Assembly (NCBI RefSeq): GCF_004762045.1
Contig: NZ_SJOM01000007.1
Coordinates: 4,565,609-4,629,608 of the forward strand
Length of the DNA: 64,000 nt
Direction of reading: 5' to 3'
Source: Mycobacterium sp. DL99
Lineage (GTDB): Bacteria; Actinomycetota; Actinomycetes; Mycobacteriales; Mycobacteriaceae
This document shows, one piece after another, positions 41,851-50,995 of this stretch. The position numbers were made by a program, and so were the translations under genes. The notes beneath the pieces are model-generated. The model saw nothing but the letters and a program-made list of their open reading frames with translations, searched no databases and was not told the origin of the DNA. Position 1 is the stretch's first letter; the number at the start of each line of letters is the position of its first letter.

Positions 41851-42660
41851 CTACTTGGACTTCCGGACGATGACCTTGCCCGCGACGGTGCCGCCGTCGA
41901 TCGGCAGCACGGTTCCCGTCACGTACCGCGACCGGTCTGTCGCGAAGTAGACCGCCGCCTCGGCAACGTCCTCGACCGTGCCCTCCCGTTTGAGCGGGCG
42001 GTCGTTGCGCATCTGGGCCCGGATCCCCGCCTCGAACTCTTCGATGCGCTCACGCTCGTCGGGCGCGGCCGACTTGGCCACGATCGCCGTACGGATGTTG
42101 CCCGGAGCGATGGCATTGACCCGTATCTCGTAGTGGGCCAATTCGATCGCCGCGGACTTGGTGAACTGGATGACCGCGGCCTTCGACGCGCGGTACGTCA
42201 TCACCCCGCCGCCGGCCTGAATGCCGCCGATCGAGGTGAGGTTCAGGATCGAACCGCCCCCGTGCTCGGACATGTACCGCGCGGCATCACGGGTACCGGC
42301 CATCACCGCCCGGACGTTGATTCGCATCACAGAATCGAAGTCGGCGAGATCGTCGTCGAGAAACCGGCGGTGCATCCGGCCCGAGACCCCGGCGTTGTTG
42401 ACCATGACGTCCAGACCGCCGAAGGTCTCCACCGCGGTCGACACGAGCCGACCCACCTGATCGACGTCGCCGACGTCGGTGAACAGGAACCGGGTGTTCT
42501 CGCCCAGCTCGGCGGCCAATGCCTTGCCGCGGTCCTCGTCGACGTCGCCGATCATCACCTGGGCGCCCTCGGCGGCGAACCGGCGCACCAATCCTTCGCC
42601 GAGACCCGACGCACCGCCGGTGACGATCGCGACTTTTCCGGCCAACTCATTGCCTGTCAT
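41851..42660 (-). CDS. Short-chain dehydrogenase/reductase
   Basis: Classical SDR of 269 residues: NAD motif GGASGLG near residue 15, NNAGVSG, catalytic YRASK, and a C-terminal IDGGTVAG. It overlaps the hydrolase at 42657 (ATGA). Its own promoter would be the hydrolase's (palindrome at 43512). Substrate not visible. Confidence 0.92.
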   Translation of the reverse strand: MTGNELAGKVAIVTGGASGLGEGLVRRFAAEGAQVMIGDVDEDRGKALAAELGENTRFLFTDVGDVDQVGRLVSTAVETFGGLDVMVNNAGVSGRMHRRFLDDDLADFDSVMRINVRAVMAGTRDAARYMSEHGGGSILNLTSIGGIQAGGGVMTYRASKAAVIQFTKSAAIELAHYEIRVNAIAPGNIRTAIVAKSAAPDERERIEEFEAGIRAQMRNDRPLKREGTVEDVAEAAVYFATDRSRYVTGTVLPIDGGTVAGKVIVRKSK

Positions 42661-43487
42661 GACACCTCTTTCAGGAATTCCAGCAGCACCGTGATGAGCG
42701 CGGCGGGCTGTTCGATCTGCGGGCAGTGCCCGGCACCGGGAATCACCGCACTGCGGGCACCGGCGATCTGGCCGGCGATTTCGGCGGCCCAGCCGGGCGG
42801 CAGCAGCTTGTCACGATCCCCCTCGATGATCATGGTCGGCACACCGATGCGGTCATATGCCCGTTGCGCCGACGGCATCGCCGGTGCCTCCAGGCCGGGC
42901 CGCCGAAATCGGGCCGCGGCCAAGGTTTCCCAGGCCCCCGGCGCGATGCTCGACTCGTACCGCCGCTGCACGTAGGCCTCATCGGCCGGATAGGCCGGAT
43001 CGGCGAACAGTGCGGTGACGATGCGTCGCATCCCGTCCAGCGTGGCGTCATAGTCGTACAACGCCGCCGAATGTTCGTTGCGCTGGATCTCCCCTCCCCC
43101 GCAGATCGCGGTGAGCGACCGCGCAGGGAGCCGCGGCGCATCCGAGGTGGCATCGACCAGCAGGTTGATCGCGCCCATCGAATTGCCGACGAAATGGGCT
43201 TCATGGACGCCGAGTTCGGCGCAGAACCGGGCGATGTGCCGGATCCGCATGCCCCGGCCGTCGTTGAAATCGATAACTTTGGCACTCCCACCGAACCCCA
43301 ACATGTCGGGGGCGAGCACCCGGTAGTTCTCGGCGAGCGCGTCGATGGCGCGCTCCCAACCCAATTCGGCACCGGCGCCGAACTCGCCGCCGTGCAACAG
43401 GACGACCGGGTCACCCTGACCGGCGTCGAGGTACCCGGTGGTCAGGCCATCGACGTCGATGGTCTTGCGTGCGAACTCCACGGCCAC
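42657..43487 (-). CDS. Alpha/beta hydrolase (C-C bond or epoxide hydrolase-like)
   Basis: About 276 residues from the GTG at 43487; the alternative GTG at 43481 is two codons on, and neither has a good ribosome site, so the start is uncertain. The fold is clear: oxyanion VVLLHGGEFGAG, nucleophile VGNSMGAI, acid EGDRD and His GAGHCPQIE. It resembles meta-cleavage hydrolases. First gene of a two-gene operon with the SDR, preceded by a multi-half-site operator (43502-43526). Confidence 0.86.
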   Translation of the reverse strand: MAVEFARKTIDVDGLTTGYLDAGQGDPVVLLHGGEFGAGAELGWERAIDALAENYRVLAPDMLGFGGSAKVIDFNDGRGMRIRHIARFCAELGVHEAHFVGNSMGAINLLVDATSDAPRLPARSLTAICGGGEIQRNEHSAALYDYDATLDGMRRIVTALFADPAYPADEAYVQRRYESSIAPGAWETLAAARFRRPGLEAPAMPSAQRAYDRIGVPTMIIEGDRDKLLPPGWAAEIAGQIAGARSAVIPGAGHCPQIEQPAALITVLLEFLKEVS

Positions 43488-43501
43488 ACGATACTGATGT
43501 T

Positions 43502-43526
43502 TTCTCAATTGGAGAACATCATTCTC
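43502..43526. promoter_or_regulatory. Regulon palindrome, copy G, with an extra half-site
   Basis: GAGAACATCATTCTC at 43512-43526 is a full match. A third half-site, TTCTC at 43502, precedes it with the same 5-bp spacing, so half-sites alternate every 10 bp. It lies just upstream of the hydrolase start. Confidence 0.75.
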
Positions 43527-43672
43527 AGAAGTATCGGATGACCACAGTGCTTAATCTCGCGTACGACGCTCGGCCGACTTCGCTGTGAGCCGATGAGCTG
43601 GGAGATCAATGACGCCGTCGGTGACGAACGGAAGCTGTGCACAACCAGGCTTCATGCGTAGCCTGATTGACG

Positions 43673-44716
43673 ATGCTGGAGAAGTCCGAGATCCGGTTCC
43701 TTCCCCTCGGCGCCCGTCGAGTGGCCTACGAAATTCGTGGGGACGGTCCACCGCTCGTTGCTCCGGCATGGTGGGTGAGCCACCTCGAACTCGACTGGCA
43801 GAGCGCGAGCTTCCGGCGATTCTGGGAAGGGGTCTCGGACGGATACACACTGATCCGCTATGACCGCCTCGGCGTCGGCATGTCGGATCGTGCTCTGCGA
43901 GATTCGGATCTGAACCTCGATGAGGAGGTTGCGACACTGCGCGCGCTTCTCGACGAGCTCGGGCTCGAGCGCGTGTCGCTCATCGGCGGCTCGTCGGGAA
44001 GTTGCACCGCCATCGCATTTGCCGCGGCGTATCCGCAGCGCGTCGAGCACTTGGTGCTGTACGGGTCGTACCCCACCGGTGCGGCACTGACGGCACCGGG
44101 TGTGGGTGACGCGATTCTGACTGCGGTACGCGCACATTGGGGATTGGGCTCTCGTCTGCTCAGTGACATCTTCCTCGGCACCGCGGACGCTGCTGAGCAC
44201 GAGCGCTTTGCCCGGTTTCAACGGGAAGCGGCGACCGCCGAGACCGCCGCCGCCTTGCTGGATCTCGCCTATCGCCTCGATGTGCGCGAACACCTACCCC
44301 TCGTTCGCCAGCCTGCGCTGGTCGTGCATCGTCGTAACGACCGCGCAGTGCCGTCCCGGCTCGGCCGTGAGGTCGCGGCCTCGATATCGGGCGCGACGTT
44401 CATCCCGTTGCAGGGAAGCGCACACTTCCCTTGGCACGGTGACACCGATTCCGTGGTCCGCGCATGCCGCCAAGCCCTGTCACCGGCGCAGCCGTCGCGG
44501 CCCCCTGCCGGCGGGCCGGAATCGGTCCTACTGTCCCGTCGTGAGCGTGAAATCCTCGCCTGCGTTGCGCGCGGTCTCGGTGATCGCGAGATCGCCGAGC
44601 AGCTGGTGCTGAGCCCACATACCGTTCACCGACACGTGGCGAATATCCGCCGCAAGCTGGGTCGCACCTCGCGAACGGCGGCTGTCGCGGAGGCCGCGCG
44701 TCTCGGACTCCTGTGA
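43673..44716 (+). CDS. Alpha/beta hydrolase fused to a LuxR-type DNA-binding domain
   Basis: Protein of 347 residues. Residues 1-265 form an alpha/beta hydrolase with nucleophile elbow GGSSGS (Ser107) and a likely catalytic His in GSAHFPWHGD. Residues 290-347 are a LuxR/GerE helix-turn-helix (LSRREREILACVARGLG, HTVHRHVANIRRKLG). Such fusions may sense a ligand hydrolysed or bound by the hydrolase domain. The ATG at 43673 is preferred to a TTG at 43667. No ribosome site is obvious. A methyltransferase follows 80 bp later. Confidence 0.85.
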   Translation: MLEKSEIRFLPLGARRVAYEIRGDGPPLVAPAWWVSHLELDWQSASFRRFWEGVSDGYTLIRYDRLGVGMSDRALRDSDLNLDEEVATLRALLDELGLERVSLIGGSSGSCTAIAFAAAYPQRVEHLVLYGSYPTGAALTAPGVGDAILTAVRAHWGLGSRLLSDIFLGTADAAEHERFARFQREAATAETAAALLDLAYRLDVREHLPLVRQPALVVHRRNDRAVPSRLGREVAASISGATFIPLQGSAHFPWHGDTDSVVRACRQALSPAQPSRPPAGGPESVLLSRREREILACVARGLGDREIAEQLVLSPHTVHRHVANIRRKLGRTSRTAAVAEAARLGLL

Positions 44717-44796
44717 GATGGCCGGAATGGGCCATCCGCCGAAGATGGCCGCGTTGAGCGATGCGCGTACGACACGGGTGTTCGTACGTTCGTGGC

Positions 44797-45456
44797 ATGA
44801 CCGACATTGTGAGTACTGAACTTCAGCCGAGACCGTCATCGCCGACGTGGCTTCGGATCATGGCGCGGGTGTACGACCCGTTTCTCTGGATGGGTGAGAT
44901 CGCAGGAATGCGCCACCGGCGGCATACTCTGCTGGCCGGCGCCCGCGGTCACGTCGTCGAGATCGGCGCCGGTACAGGCCTGAACATCGCGCACTACCCG
45001 AATGGGATCGCGGAGCTTGTGCTCACCGAACCCGAGCCGGGCATGCGCCGGAAGCTCGCGCACCGTTTGCCGCGGTACGAGGGCGTCGCGCGGGTCGTCG
45101 ACGCGCGTGCGGAGCGACTGCCGCTGGCCGATGCCTCCGTGGACACGGTTGTTTCGACCCTCGCCCTGTGCACCGTCGACGATCCCGGAGGTGCGCTGCG
45201 CGAGATCGCCCGTGTGCTCCGCCCTGACGGGCAGTTGCTGTTCATCGAACATGTCCGTGCGAGCTCACGGCTTCTCGCGGCGTGCCAGGATGCCCTGTTC
45301 CGACCGTGGCGCAGCTTTGGTGGCGGCTGCCACTGCAATCGTCAGACAGTGGAACTGATGCGGGCGTGCGGGTTCGCCGTCGCAGCCGATGACGGCATAT
45401 GGCGGGGCATGCCGGCGATCGTCCGTCCGCTCGTCGTCGGCCGGGCCACATTGTGA
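44797..45456 (+). CDS. Class I SAM-dependent methyltransferase
   Basis: Protein of 219 residues, methyltransferase type 11 fold: motif I VEIGAGTGLNIAHY near residue 55, motif II acidic LTEPEPGM, motif III RAERLPLADASVDTVV, and the post-motif LRPDGQLLFIEHV. Start at 44797; an upstream in-frame ATG at 44761 is possible. It follows the hydrolase-LuxR fusion. The methyl acceptor is unknown; ubiquinone-type or phospholipid-type methylation is possible. Confidence 0.82.
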   Translation: MTDIVSTELQPRPSSPTWLRIMARVYDPFLWMGEIAGMRHRRHTLLAGARGHVVEIGAGTGLNIAHYPNGIAELVLTEPEPGMRRKLAHRLPRYEGVARVVDARAERLPLADASVDTVVSTLALCTVDDPGGALREIARVLRPDGQLLFIEHVRASSRLLAACQDALFRPWRSFGGGCHCNRQTVELMRACGFAVAADDGIWRGMPAIVRPLVVGRATL

Positions 45457-45463
45457 TCCGAAG

Positions 45464-46045
45464 CTATCGCGCCGCTCCGTTGGACCGGCCGAAGGTGAGC
45501 AGCTGGGTGGCCAGCATCTCGAGCTGACCGCGCACGGTTCCGTCGGCCAGTTCGCCAGTCTCAGACCAGATCTTGTCCGCGGAGTTGATCGCCACCCCCA
45601 GCGGGGTGGGCCAGGCCCGCAACGCATGACCGATGGAGCGCAACTGCCCCAGCGTTCCCACCGCGGCCTGCCACCCGTAGGCGCAACTGATGCAGCCCCA
45701 CGGGGTGTTGTCCAGGTAGACCCGCGGGTCCTCCCGCAGGTCCTCGATGTAGTCGAGCGCGTTCTTGACCAGACCGGAGATCGCACCGTGATAGCCCGGC
45801 GAGCCCACCACCACAGCGTCAGCGTCACGCAGCGCGGAGACGAACTCCAGAGCCGCGGGCGTGCGCTCCAACGAATGCGGCGCATACATCGGCAACTCCA
45901 GATCCGGCCCGGCGAACATCCGGGTCCGGCCTCCCTGCCGTTCCACCGACTCCAGGCAGTACCGCACGGCCCGCTCGGTCGAGGAGTCCGCGCGTAGGGT
46001 GCCGCCGAGCCCGACCACGAACGGCACCTTTTCAGCTGACGTCAT
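45464..46045 (-). CDS. NADPH-dependent FMN reductase family protein
   Basis: Flavodoxin-like protein of 193 residues: GGTLRADSSTERA (phosphate loop near residue 15) and GSPGYHGAISGLVKNALDYI near 80. It reduces FMN for the LLM monooxygenase two genes upstream or acts as an NADPH oxidoreductase. Last gene of the mhp-like operon, 6 bp after the cyclase gene. Confidence 0.85.
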   Translation of the reverse strand: MTSAEKVPFVVGLGGTLRADSSTERAVRYCLESVERQGGRTRMFAGPDLELPMYAPHSLERTPAALEFVSALRDADAVVVGSPGYHGAISGLVKNALDYIEDLREDPRVYLDNTPWGCISCAYGWQAAVGTLGQLRSIGHALRAWPTPLGVAINSADKIWSETGELADGTVRGQLEMLATQLLTFGRSNGAAR

Positions 46046-46051
46046 GTTTCC

Positions 46052-47050
46052 TCACTTGATCGCAATGGGATTCACCGGCGAACCGACGGCACCGGTGACC
46101 CGCAGCGGCGGGGCGATGAGCTGGAACTCGTAGACACCGTCGGCCGCGCAGTCGGCCGCCAGCGCACCCAGGTCCCAGTACTCGCCGAGCATCAGGCCCA
46201 TGTCCCGCAGGCACAGCATGTGCATCGGCAGGAAAGTGCCCTCGACACCGTTGGCCGGGTCGGGGTCCTCGACCATCAGATTGTCTGCTGCCACAGCCGC
46301 CACCTGGTGGTCGTGCAGCCACGAGGCGCAACGCCAATCCAGTCCCGACCCGGGTTCGGCCCCATCGCCGGTGGCCAAAAACCTTGTCCACCAGCCAGTG
46401 TGCACCACCACGATGTCACCGGGTGTGACGGCTACTCCCTGCGCCCTGGCCACGTCATCGAGCTCGGCCGGCGTGATCGGATTGCCCGGTTCCAGGAACT
46501 GCTCGGCGCCGCGGTGCCGGACCACATCCAGCAGCACCCCGCGAGAGGTGATGCCCTTGCCGTCGACCTTGTCGATACCGCAGCGGAACGCGCCGAAGCT
46601 GGTGACCGAATCGGCCGGGAATCCGTTGTAGAGCTTGTCCTCGTAGTAGACGTGCGACAGGGCATCCCATTGCGTGGCGGCCTGCAGCGGCATGACGATC
46701 ATGTCGTCGTTGAAGCGGAACGGATTGTCCACGAAGAACCCGCTGACCTCGTGGGCCACCGAATTGCGCAGCCACTGTGGGCCGTACTGCGCCAGCGTGT
46801 TGGCGTCGCCGCCGTCCACCGTCATCACATGGGTCGGGTTCTGCCGGAACTGGAACGCTCCCTGCGGGCCGGCCGACGAGAAGTCGCCGCCGAGTGCGAA
46901 CACCTTGCCGTGGGTGACCAGCGACGCACCCTCGGCAACCTTGGCGGGGGTGATCAGGTTCAGTGTGCCCAGCTCATCGTCGGAACCCCAGCGACCCCAG
47001 TTGCGCACATCGTCGGCGACCTTGCGAAAGTCGCTCATCGTCCCGGCCAA
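46052..47050 (-). CDS. Cyclase family (kynurenine formamidase-like) protein
   Basis: About 332 residues from the TTG at 47050, favoured because AGGAG lies 6 bp before it; the ATG at 47038 is the alternative but has no ribosome site. The metal-binding pattern ATQWDALSHVYY near residue 125, and the long GDIVVVHTGWW segment mark the Cyclase family (COG1878). It could open or close a ring, or hydrolyse an amide or lactone. Two bp after the SDR. Confidence 0.85.
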   Translation of the reverse strand: MAGTMSDFRKVADDVRNWGRWGSDDELGTLNLITPAKVAEGASLVTHGKVFALGGDFSSAGPQGAFQFRQNPTHVMTVDGGDANTLAQYGPQWLRNSVAHEVSGFFVDNPFRFNDDMIVMPLQAATQWDALSHVYYEDKLYNGFPADSVTSFGAFRCGIDKVDGKGITSRGVLLDVVRHRGAEQFLEPGNPITPAELDDVARAQGVAVTPGDIVVVHTGWWTRFLATGDGAEPGSGLDWRCASWLHDHQVAAVAADNLMVEDPDPANGVEGTFLPMHMLCLRDMGLMLGEYWDLGALAADCAADGVYEFQLIAPPLRVTGAVGSPVNPIAIK

Positions 47051-47052
47051 TC

Positions 47053-47880
47053 TCAGCTCCTCTGGTCAGCGTCTTCTACAGCATCGACCAGGGCGGCCTC
47101 CCGCTGGGCGAGAATGCCGCCATCGGCCCAGATCACCTGACCAGTCACGTAACTGGCGGCCGGGCTGCCCAGGAACGCCAGCAGCGCGGCCTGTTCGGCG
47201 GCCCCGGATTTGCGGCCGAGCGGGGTGGTGAACGTATCGAGGAACGCCGAGTTCAACTGGTCGAGGATCGGCGTCTGAGTCACCCCCGGTGCGGTGCAGT
47301 TGATCCGGATCCCGCGGGCACCGAGTTCCGAAACCCGGCACATCCCATAGAGAATCATCGCCTCCTTGGACAAGCGGTAGCCACCGTCGGCCAGAGCCTC
47401 GGGATGGTCGGCGCACCACCGCAACCCCTCGTCGACCGATCGTGTCCGGATCAACCCCGCTGTGGTGGCCCGGTTCTCGCGGTACCCCGATGCCGCCAGC
47501 GAGGACACCGAGGTGATCGATCCGCCGGCCGGAATGCGGCCCTCCACCGCTTCGGTGAACTGTCGCGTTCCCAGGAAGTTGATGCGCACCACGAGCAGTG
47601 GATTGCCGATCCCCGAGGACACGCCGGCCACATTGAACAGGGCGTCCACCTGCCCGTCGACCGCACCGGCGGCACGGTCGACGGACTGCGGGGCGGCCAG
47701 ATCGAGTTCGATGAACTCATCGGGCAGGTGATCGGGTGGCCGGATGTCCAGGCCCGTCACCCGGGCGCCGAGCTCACCCAAGGCACGGGTGAGCGCGGCG
47801 CCGATGCCCGAGCCGCAGCCGGTGACCACGACGTGTTTGCGGTCGTAGCGCACCAACTCGCTTAGTAGGGTCACGGTCAT
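47053..47880 (-). CDS. Short-chain dehydrogenase (3-alpha-hydroxysteroid dehydrogenase-like)
   Basis: SDR of 275 residues with the NAD motif TGCGSGIG near residue 20, FNVAG, and catalytic YRLSKEAM. The pattern DGGYRLSKEAMI and the long insertion before it match the 3-alpha-HSD/carbonyl reductase type. Starts in an ATGA overlap with the LLM gene. It would oxidise a ring hydroxyl before ring aromatisation. Substrate inferred. Confidence 0.85.
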   Translation of the reverse strand: MTVTLLSELVRYDRKHVVVTGCGSGIGAALTRALGELGARVTGLDIRPPDHLPDEFIELDLAAPQSVDRAAGAVDGQVDALFNVAGVSSGIGNPLLVVRINFLGTRQFTEAVEGRIPAGGSITSVSSLAASGYRENRATTAGLIRTRSVDEGLRWCADHPEALADGGYRLSKEAMILYGMCRVSELGARGIRINCTAPGVTQTPILDQLNSAFLDTFTTPLGRKSGAAEQAALLAFLGSPAASYVTGQVIWADGGILAQREAALVDAVEDADQRS

Positions 47881-49184
47881 CCGGAGGTTTCCCGAGCTGC
47901 CTTCTCGGCCTGAGCGGCCTTGACCCGGCCTTCGTTGATCTCGGCCATCGCCTCGGGGATCTCACCGGCGGTGAACTTGTCACGGCCGGTGGGCAGCCCA
48001 CCGAAGGCGTAGGTCTCGTCGAACAACGGGGCGTCCGACGGACGGCGACGCGACTCGACCTTCTCGATCACCGGCTCGAGGCGCTTGGCCTTGTCCGCCA
48101 CCGCCTTTGCATCCCGCTCGATGAACTCGGGCAGGATCTCCTTGCCCATGATCTCGATGGACTCCATGGTGCCCTCGTGGCTGCGCGGGTTGAGCAGCAG
48201 GATGATCTCGTCGACCCCGCTCGCCTCATAGGCGCGCAGGAATTCGCGCACGGTGTCGGGCGACCCGATGGCGCCGCGGCCGGGACCGTACGCCAGCGTC
48301 GGATCTTCCTTGACCGCCTCCTGATACCGCTCCCACACCTTGGTACGGCCGGGGGTGTGCATACCGGTCAGGTAGTAGTGCATGATCCCGAACGAGAAGA
48401 AGCCACCGCCGATGCCGAGGCGCTTGAGTGCCTCGTCGTCGGAGCGGGCCACCATCATCGAGAGGTCACCGCCGATGGCCAGGATGTTGGGGTTGATCGC
48501 CGGGGTGATGGGGGCACCCTGCTCTTCGAATTCCTTGTAGTACCCGTCGACCCGCTCCTTGAGCGCCTCGGGACCGGTGTAGGCGAAGCTCAGCGCACCG
48601 ATGGCCTTCTGGGCGGCCATCTGCACCGACGACGGGCGGGTACAGGCCACCCAGACCGGCGGGTGCGGCTTCTGCAGCGGCTTGGGGATCACGTTGCGGG
48701 CCGGCATCTCGACGTGCTCGCCCTTGAATCCGGTGAACGGCGCCTCGGTCATACAGCGGATCGAAACCTCAAGGGCTTCTTCCCACATCGTGCGCTTGTC
48801 GGCCGGGTCGATGTCGAAACCGCCCAGCTCGGCCACCGAGGAGCCCTCACCGGTGCCGAACTCCACCCGCCCGTTGGACAGGTGGTCCAGGGTGGCGACG
48901 CGCTCGGCGATGCGGGCCGGATGGTTGATCGGCGGGGGCAGGTGCATGACACCGAAACCCAGCCGGATGTCCTTGGTGCGCTGGCTGGCCGCGGCCAGGA
49001 ACATCTCCGGTGCGGTGGAGTGGCAGTACTCCTCCAGGAAGTGGTGCTCGGTGAGCCAGACGGTGGAGAAGCCGGCCTTGTCGGCGGCCTCCACCTCGGT
49101 CAGACCGTGCTGGAACAGCTGATGTTCGTCATCCTCCGACCACGGCCGGGGCAGTGGGAACTCGTAGAACAGCGAAATCTTCAT
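47877..49184 (-). CDS. LLM-class flavin-dependent monooxygenase
   Basis: Protein of 435 residues with luciferase-type features: FPLPRPWSEDDEHQLFQ, VWLTEHHFLEEYCHS near residue 44-58 and LSNGRVEFGTGEGSSVAEL. It is like the large FMN-dependent monooxygenases that need reduced flavin from a reductase; the FMN reductase at the end of the operon could supply it. ATGA overlaps on both sides. Oxygenation of an acid or ketone (Baeyer-Villiger-like) is possible. Confidence 0.88.
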   Translation of the reverse strand: MKISLFYEFPLPRPWSEDDEHQLFQHGLTEVEAADKAGFSTVWLTEHHFLEEYCHSTAPEMFLAAASQRTKDIRLGFGVMHLPPPINHPARIAERVATLDHLSNGRVEFGTGEGSSVAELGGFDIDPADKRTMWEEALEVSIRCMTEAPFTGFKGEHVEMPARNVIPKPLQKPHPPVWVACTRPSSVQMAAQKAIGALSFAYTGPEALKERVDGYYKEFEEQGAPITPAINPNILAIGGDLSMMVARSDDEALKRLGIGGGFFSFGIMHYYLTGMHTPGRTKVWERYQEAVKEDPTLAYGPGRGAIGSPDTVREFLRAYEASGVDEIILLLNPRSHEGTMESIEIMGKEILPEFIERDAKAVADKAKRLEPVIEKVESRRRPSDAPLFDETYAFGGLPTGRDKFTAGEIPEAMAEINEGRVKAAQAEKAARETSG

Positions 49185-50995
49185 CGGTTTCCTCCTGAGG
49201 GGTTGCTGACGGTGTCCTGGATTTGTTGGTTGGCTGCTTGTGAAACTGGTTGTGCGACAGACTGTTGGGCGTTCCGGTCAGCGATATGTCTGGCTGCCAC
49301 GTAGCCGAACGTCATTGCAGGCCCGATGGTCGCGCCCGCACCGGCATAGCTGCGGCCCATGACGGCCGCCGAGACATTGCCCACGGCGTAGAGCCCGTCC
49401 ACCGTGGACTCGTCGGCACGCAGCACACGGGCGTACTCGTCGGTGCGCAGTCCGCCCGAGGTGCCCAGGTCGCCGAGAATGATCTGGAACGCGTAGTACG
49501 GCGGCTTGCCGAGCGGGCCCAGATTCGGGTTCGGCAGGGTCGGGTCGCCGTAGTAGTTGTCGTACGCGCTGTCACCGCGGTTGAAGTCGTCGTCGTGCCC
49601 GCCGTGTGCCAGCTGGTTGAACCGCTCGGCTGTGGCCCGCAGGTTCTGCGCGGGCACACCGATCTTGCCGGCCAGCTCCTCCCAGCTGTGTGCCTCGACC
49701 ACGACGCCCGAATCCAGCCAGGCCCGTGGCACCTTGCGTCCGGTGGGCACCGGTGCGAACGGGATCTTCGGGATGGGCAGGTGCCCGGCCACCACGTACC
49801 GGTGGAACGAGTCGATGTCGGTGACCAGCCAGCACGGGATGTGGCCGATGCCGGACTGCTGCCCCTCGATCATGGCGTGGGCGAAGTCCATGTAGGGAGC
49901 GGCCTCGTTGATGAACCGCTTACCCTCGCCGTTGACGACGAACTGCGACGGCATCATCCGCTCGTTCAGCATGAATTGCAGCCGGCCGTCGGGCCAGCAG
50001 ATCGCCGGGAACCACCACGCCTCGTCCAGCAGTTCCGTGGTGCCGCCGGCCTTCTCCCCGGCCCGGATGCCGTCGCCGGTGGCAGCCGGATTGCCGAAGC
50101 TCCAGTCCTTTTCGAGCACCGGCAGGTGCTCCTTGCGCCACGCCATGTCATGGTCGAACCCACCCGAGGCCAGGATGACGCCCCCTGTGGCCCGGATCCG
50201 CAGCGGCTTGCCGTCACGCTCGACGACGGCGCCGAGTACCGCGCCGTCCGCACCGGTGATCAACGAGGTCATCGGCGCATCCAGCCACAGCGGGATGTCG
50301 TGCTGCTTGAGCGCCAACCGCATCCGGGCGGCCAGCGACTGGCCGATGGCGGCCATCCGGTCACCGAACACCCGGGCCCGCACCATCCGCCAGATCAGTT
50401 TGAGCAGCACGGCCTTGCCGCGCCAGTTCTGCCGAACCTGGTAGAAGAGCCGAAGATCCTTGGGGGCGAACCAGATTCCCTTGGGCGCCAGGGCCAGCGG
50501 GGCGAGCAGTTCCTGCTCGTGCTCGCCGAGCTTGCGCAGGTCGATGGCCGGGACGTTGATGGTGCTTCCCTGTGCCGAGCCGCCGGGCAGTTCCGGGTAG
50601 TAGTCGGCGTAGCCGGGCTTCCAGACGAACTCGAACCAATCACTGTTGTGCTCCAGGAAGTCCATCATCTCCGGTGCGGCCTCGACGTACTTGCGCAGCC
50701 GGGCGTCGCTGACCGTGCCTTCGGTGATCTGCTTGAGGTAGTCGAAAACCCCGTCCGGTGAGGGCACATAGCCGGCCCGGCGCTGCGACGGCGCCCCGGG
50801 TACCCAGATCCCGCCGCCCGAGAGCGCGGTGGAACCGCCGAAGTGGGGGGACTTTTCGATCACGAGGGTATCGAGACCGGCTGCGTCGGCGGCCAACGCA
50901 GCGGTCATGCCGCCGCCGCCGGATCCGACGATGAGAACGTCGACCGTTTTGTCAAACGTCTGCTCGGCGGTCTGTGCACTGGTGTCTGAGGTCAT
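49181..50995 (-). CDS. KSTD-like FAD-dependent oxidoreductase
   Basis: Flavoprotein of 604 residues, fumarate reductase/3-ketosteroid delta1-dehydrogenase family. Visible: dinucleotide motif VIVGSGGGGMTAALAA (about residues 20-35), the GGSTALSGGGIWVP loop, and the C-terminal GPAMTFGY with the upstream AGAGATIGP. It should desaturate a ring next to a ketone. It sits after mhpB in the operon with ATGA overlaps both ways. Its relative at 55326 is divergent in sequence, so the two probably act on different rings. Confidence 0.88.
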   Translation of the reverse strand: MTSDTSAQTAEQTFDKTVDVLIVGSGGGGMTAALAADAAGLDTLVIEKSPHFGGSTALSGGGIWVPGAPSQRRAGYVPSPDGVFDYLKQITEGTVSDARLRKYVEAAPEMMDFLEHNSDWFEFVWKPGYADYYPELPGGSAQGSTINVPAIDLRKLGEHEQELLAPLALAPKGIWFAPKDLRLFYQVRQNWRGKAVLLKLIWRMVRARVFGDRMAAIGQSLAARMRLALKQHDIPLWLDAPMTSLITGADGAVLGAVVERDGKPLRIRATGGVILASGGFDHDMAWRKEHLPVLEKDWSFGNPAATGDGIRAGEKAGGTTELLDEAWWFPAICWPDGRLQFMLNERMMPSQFVVNGEGKRFINEAAPYMDFAHAMIEGQQSGIGHIPCWLVTDIDSFHRYVVAGHLPIPKIPFAPVPTGRKVPRAWLDSGVVVEAHSWEELAGKIGVPAQNLRATAERFNQLAHGGHDDDFNRGDSAYDNYYGDPTLPNPNLGPLGKPPYYAFQIILGDLGTSGGLRTDEYARVLRADESTVDGLYAVGNVSAAVMGRSYAGAGATIGPAMTFGYVAARHIADRNAQQSVAQPVSQAANQQIQDTVSNPSGGNR

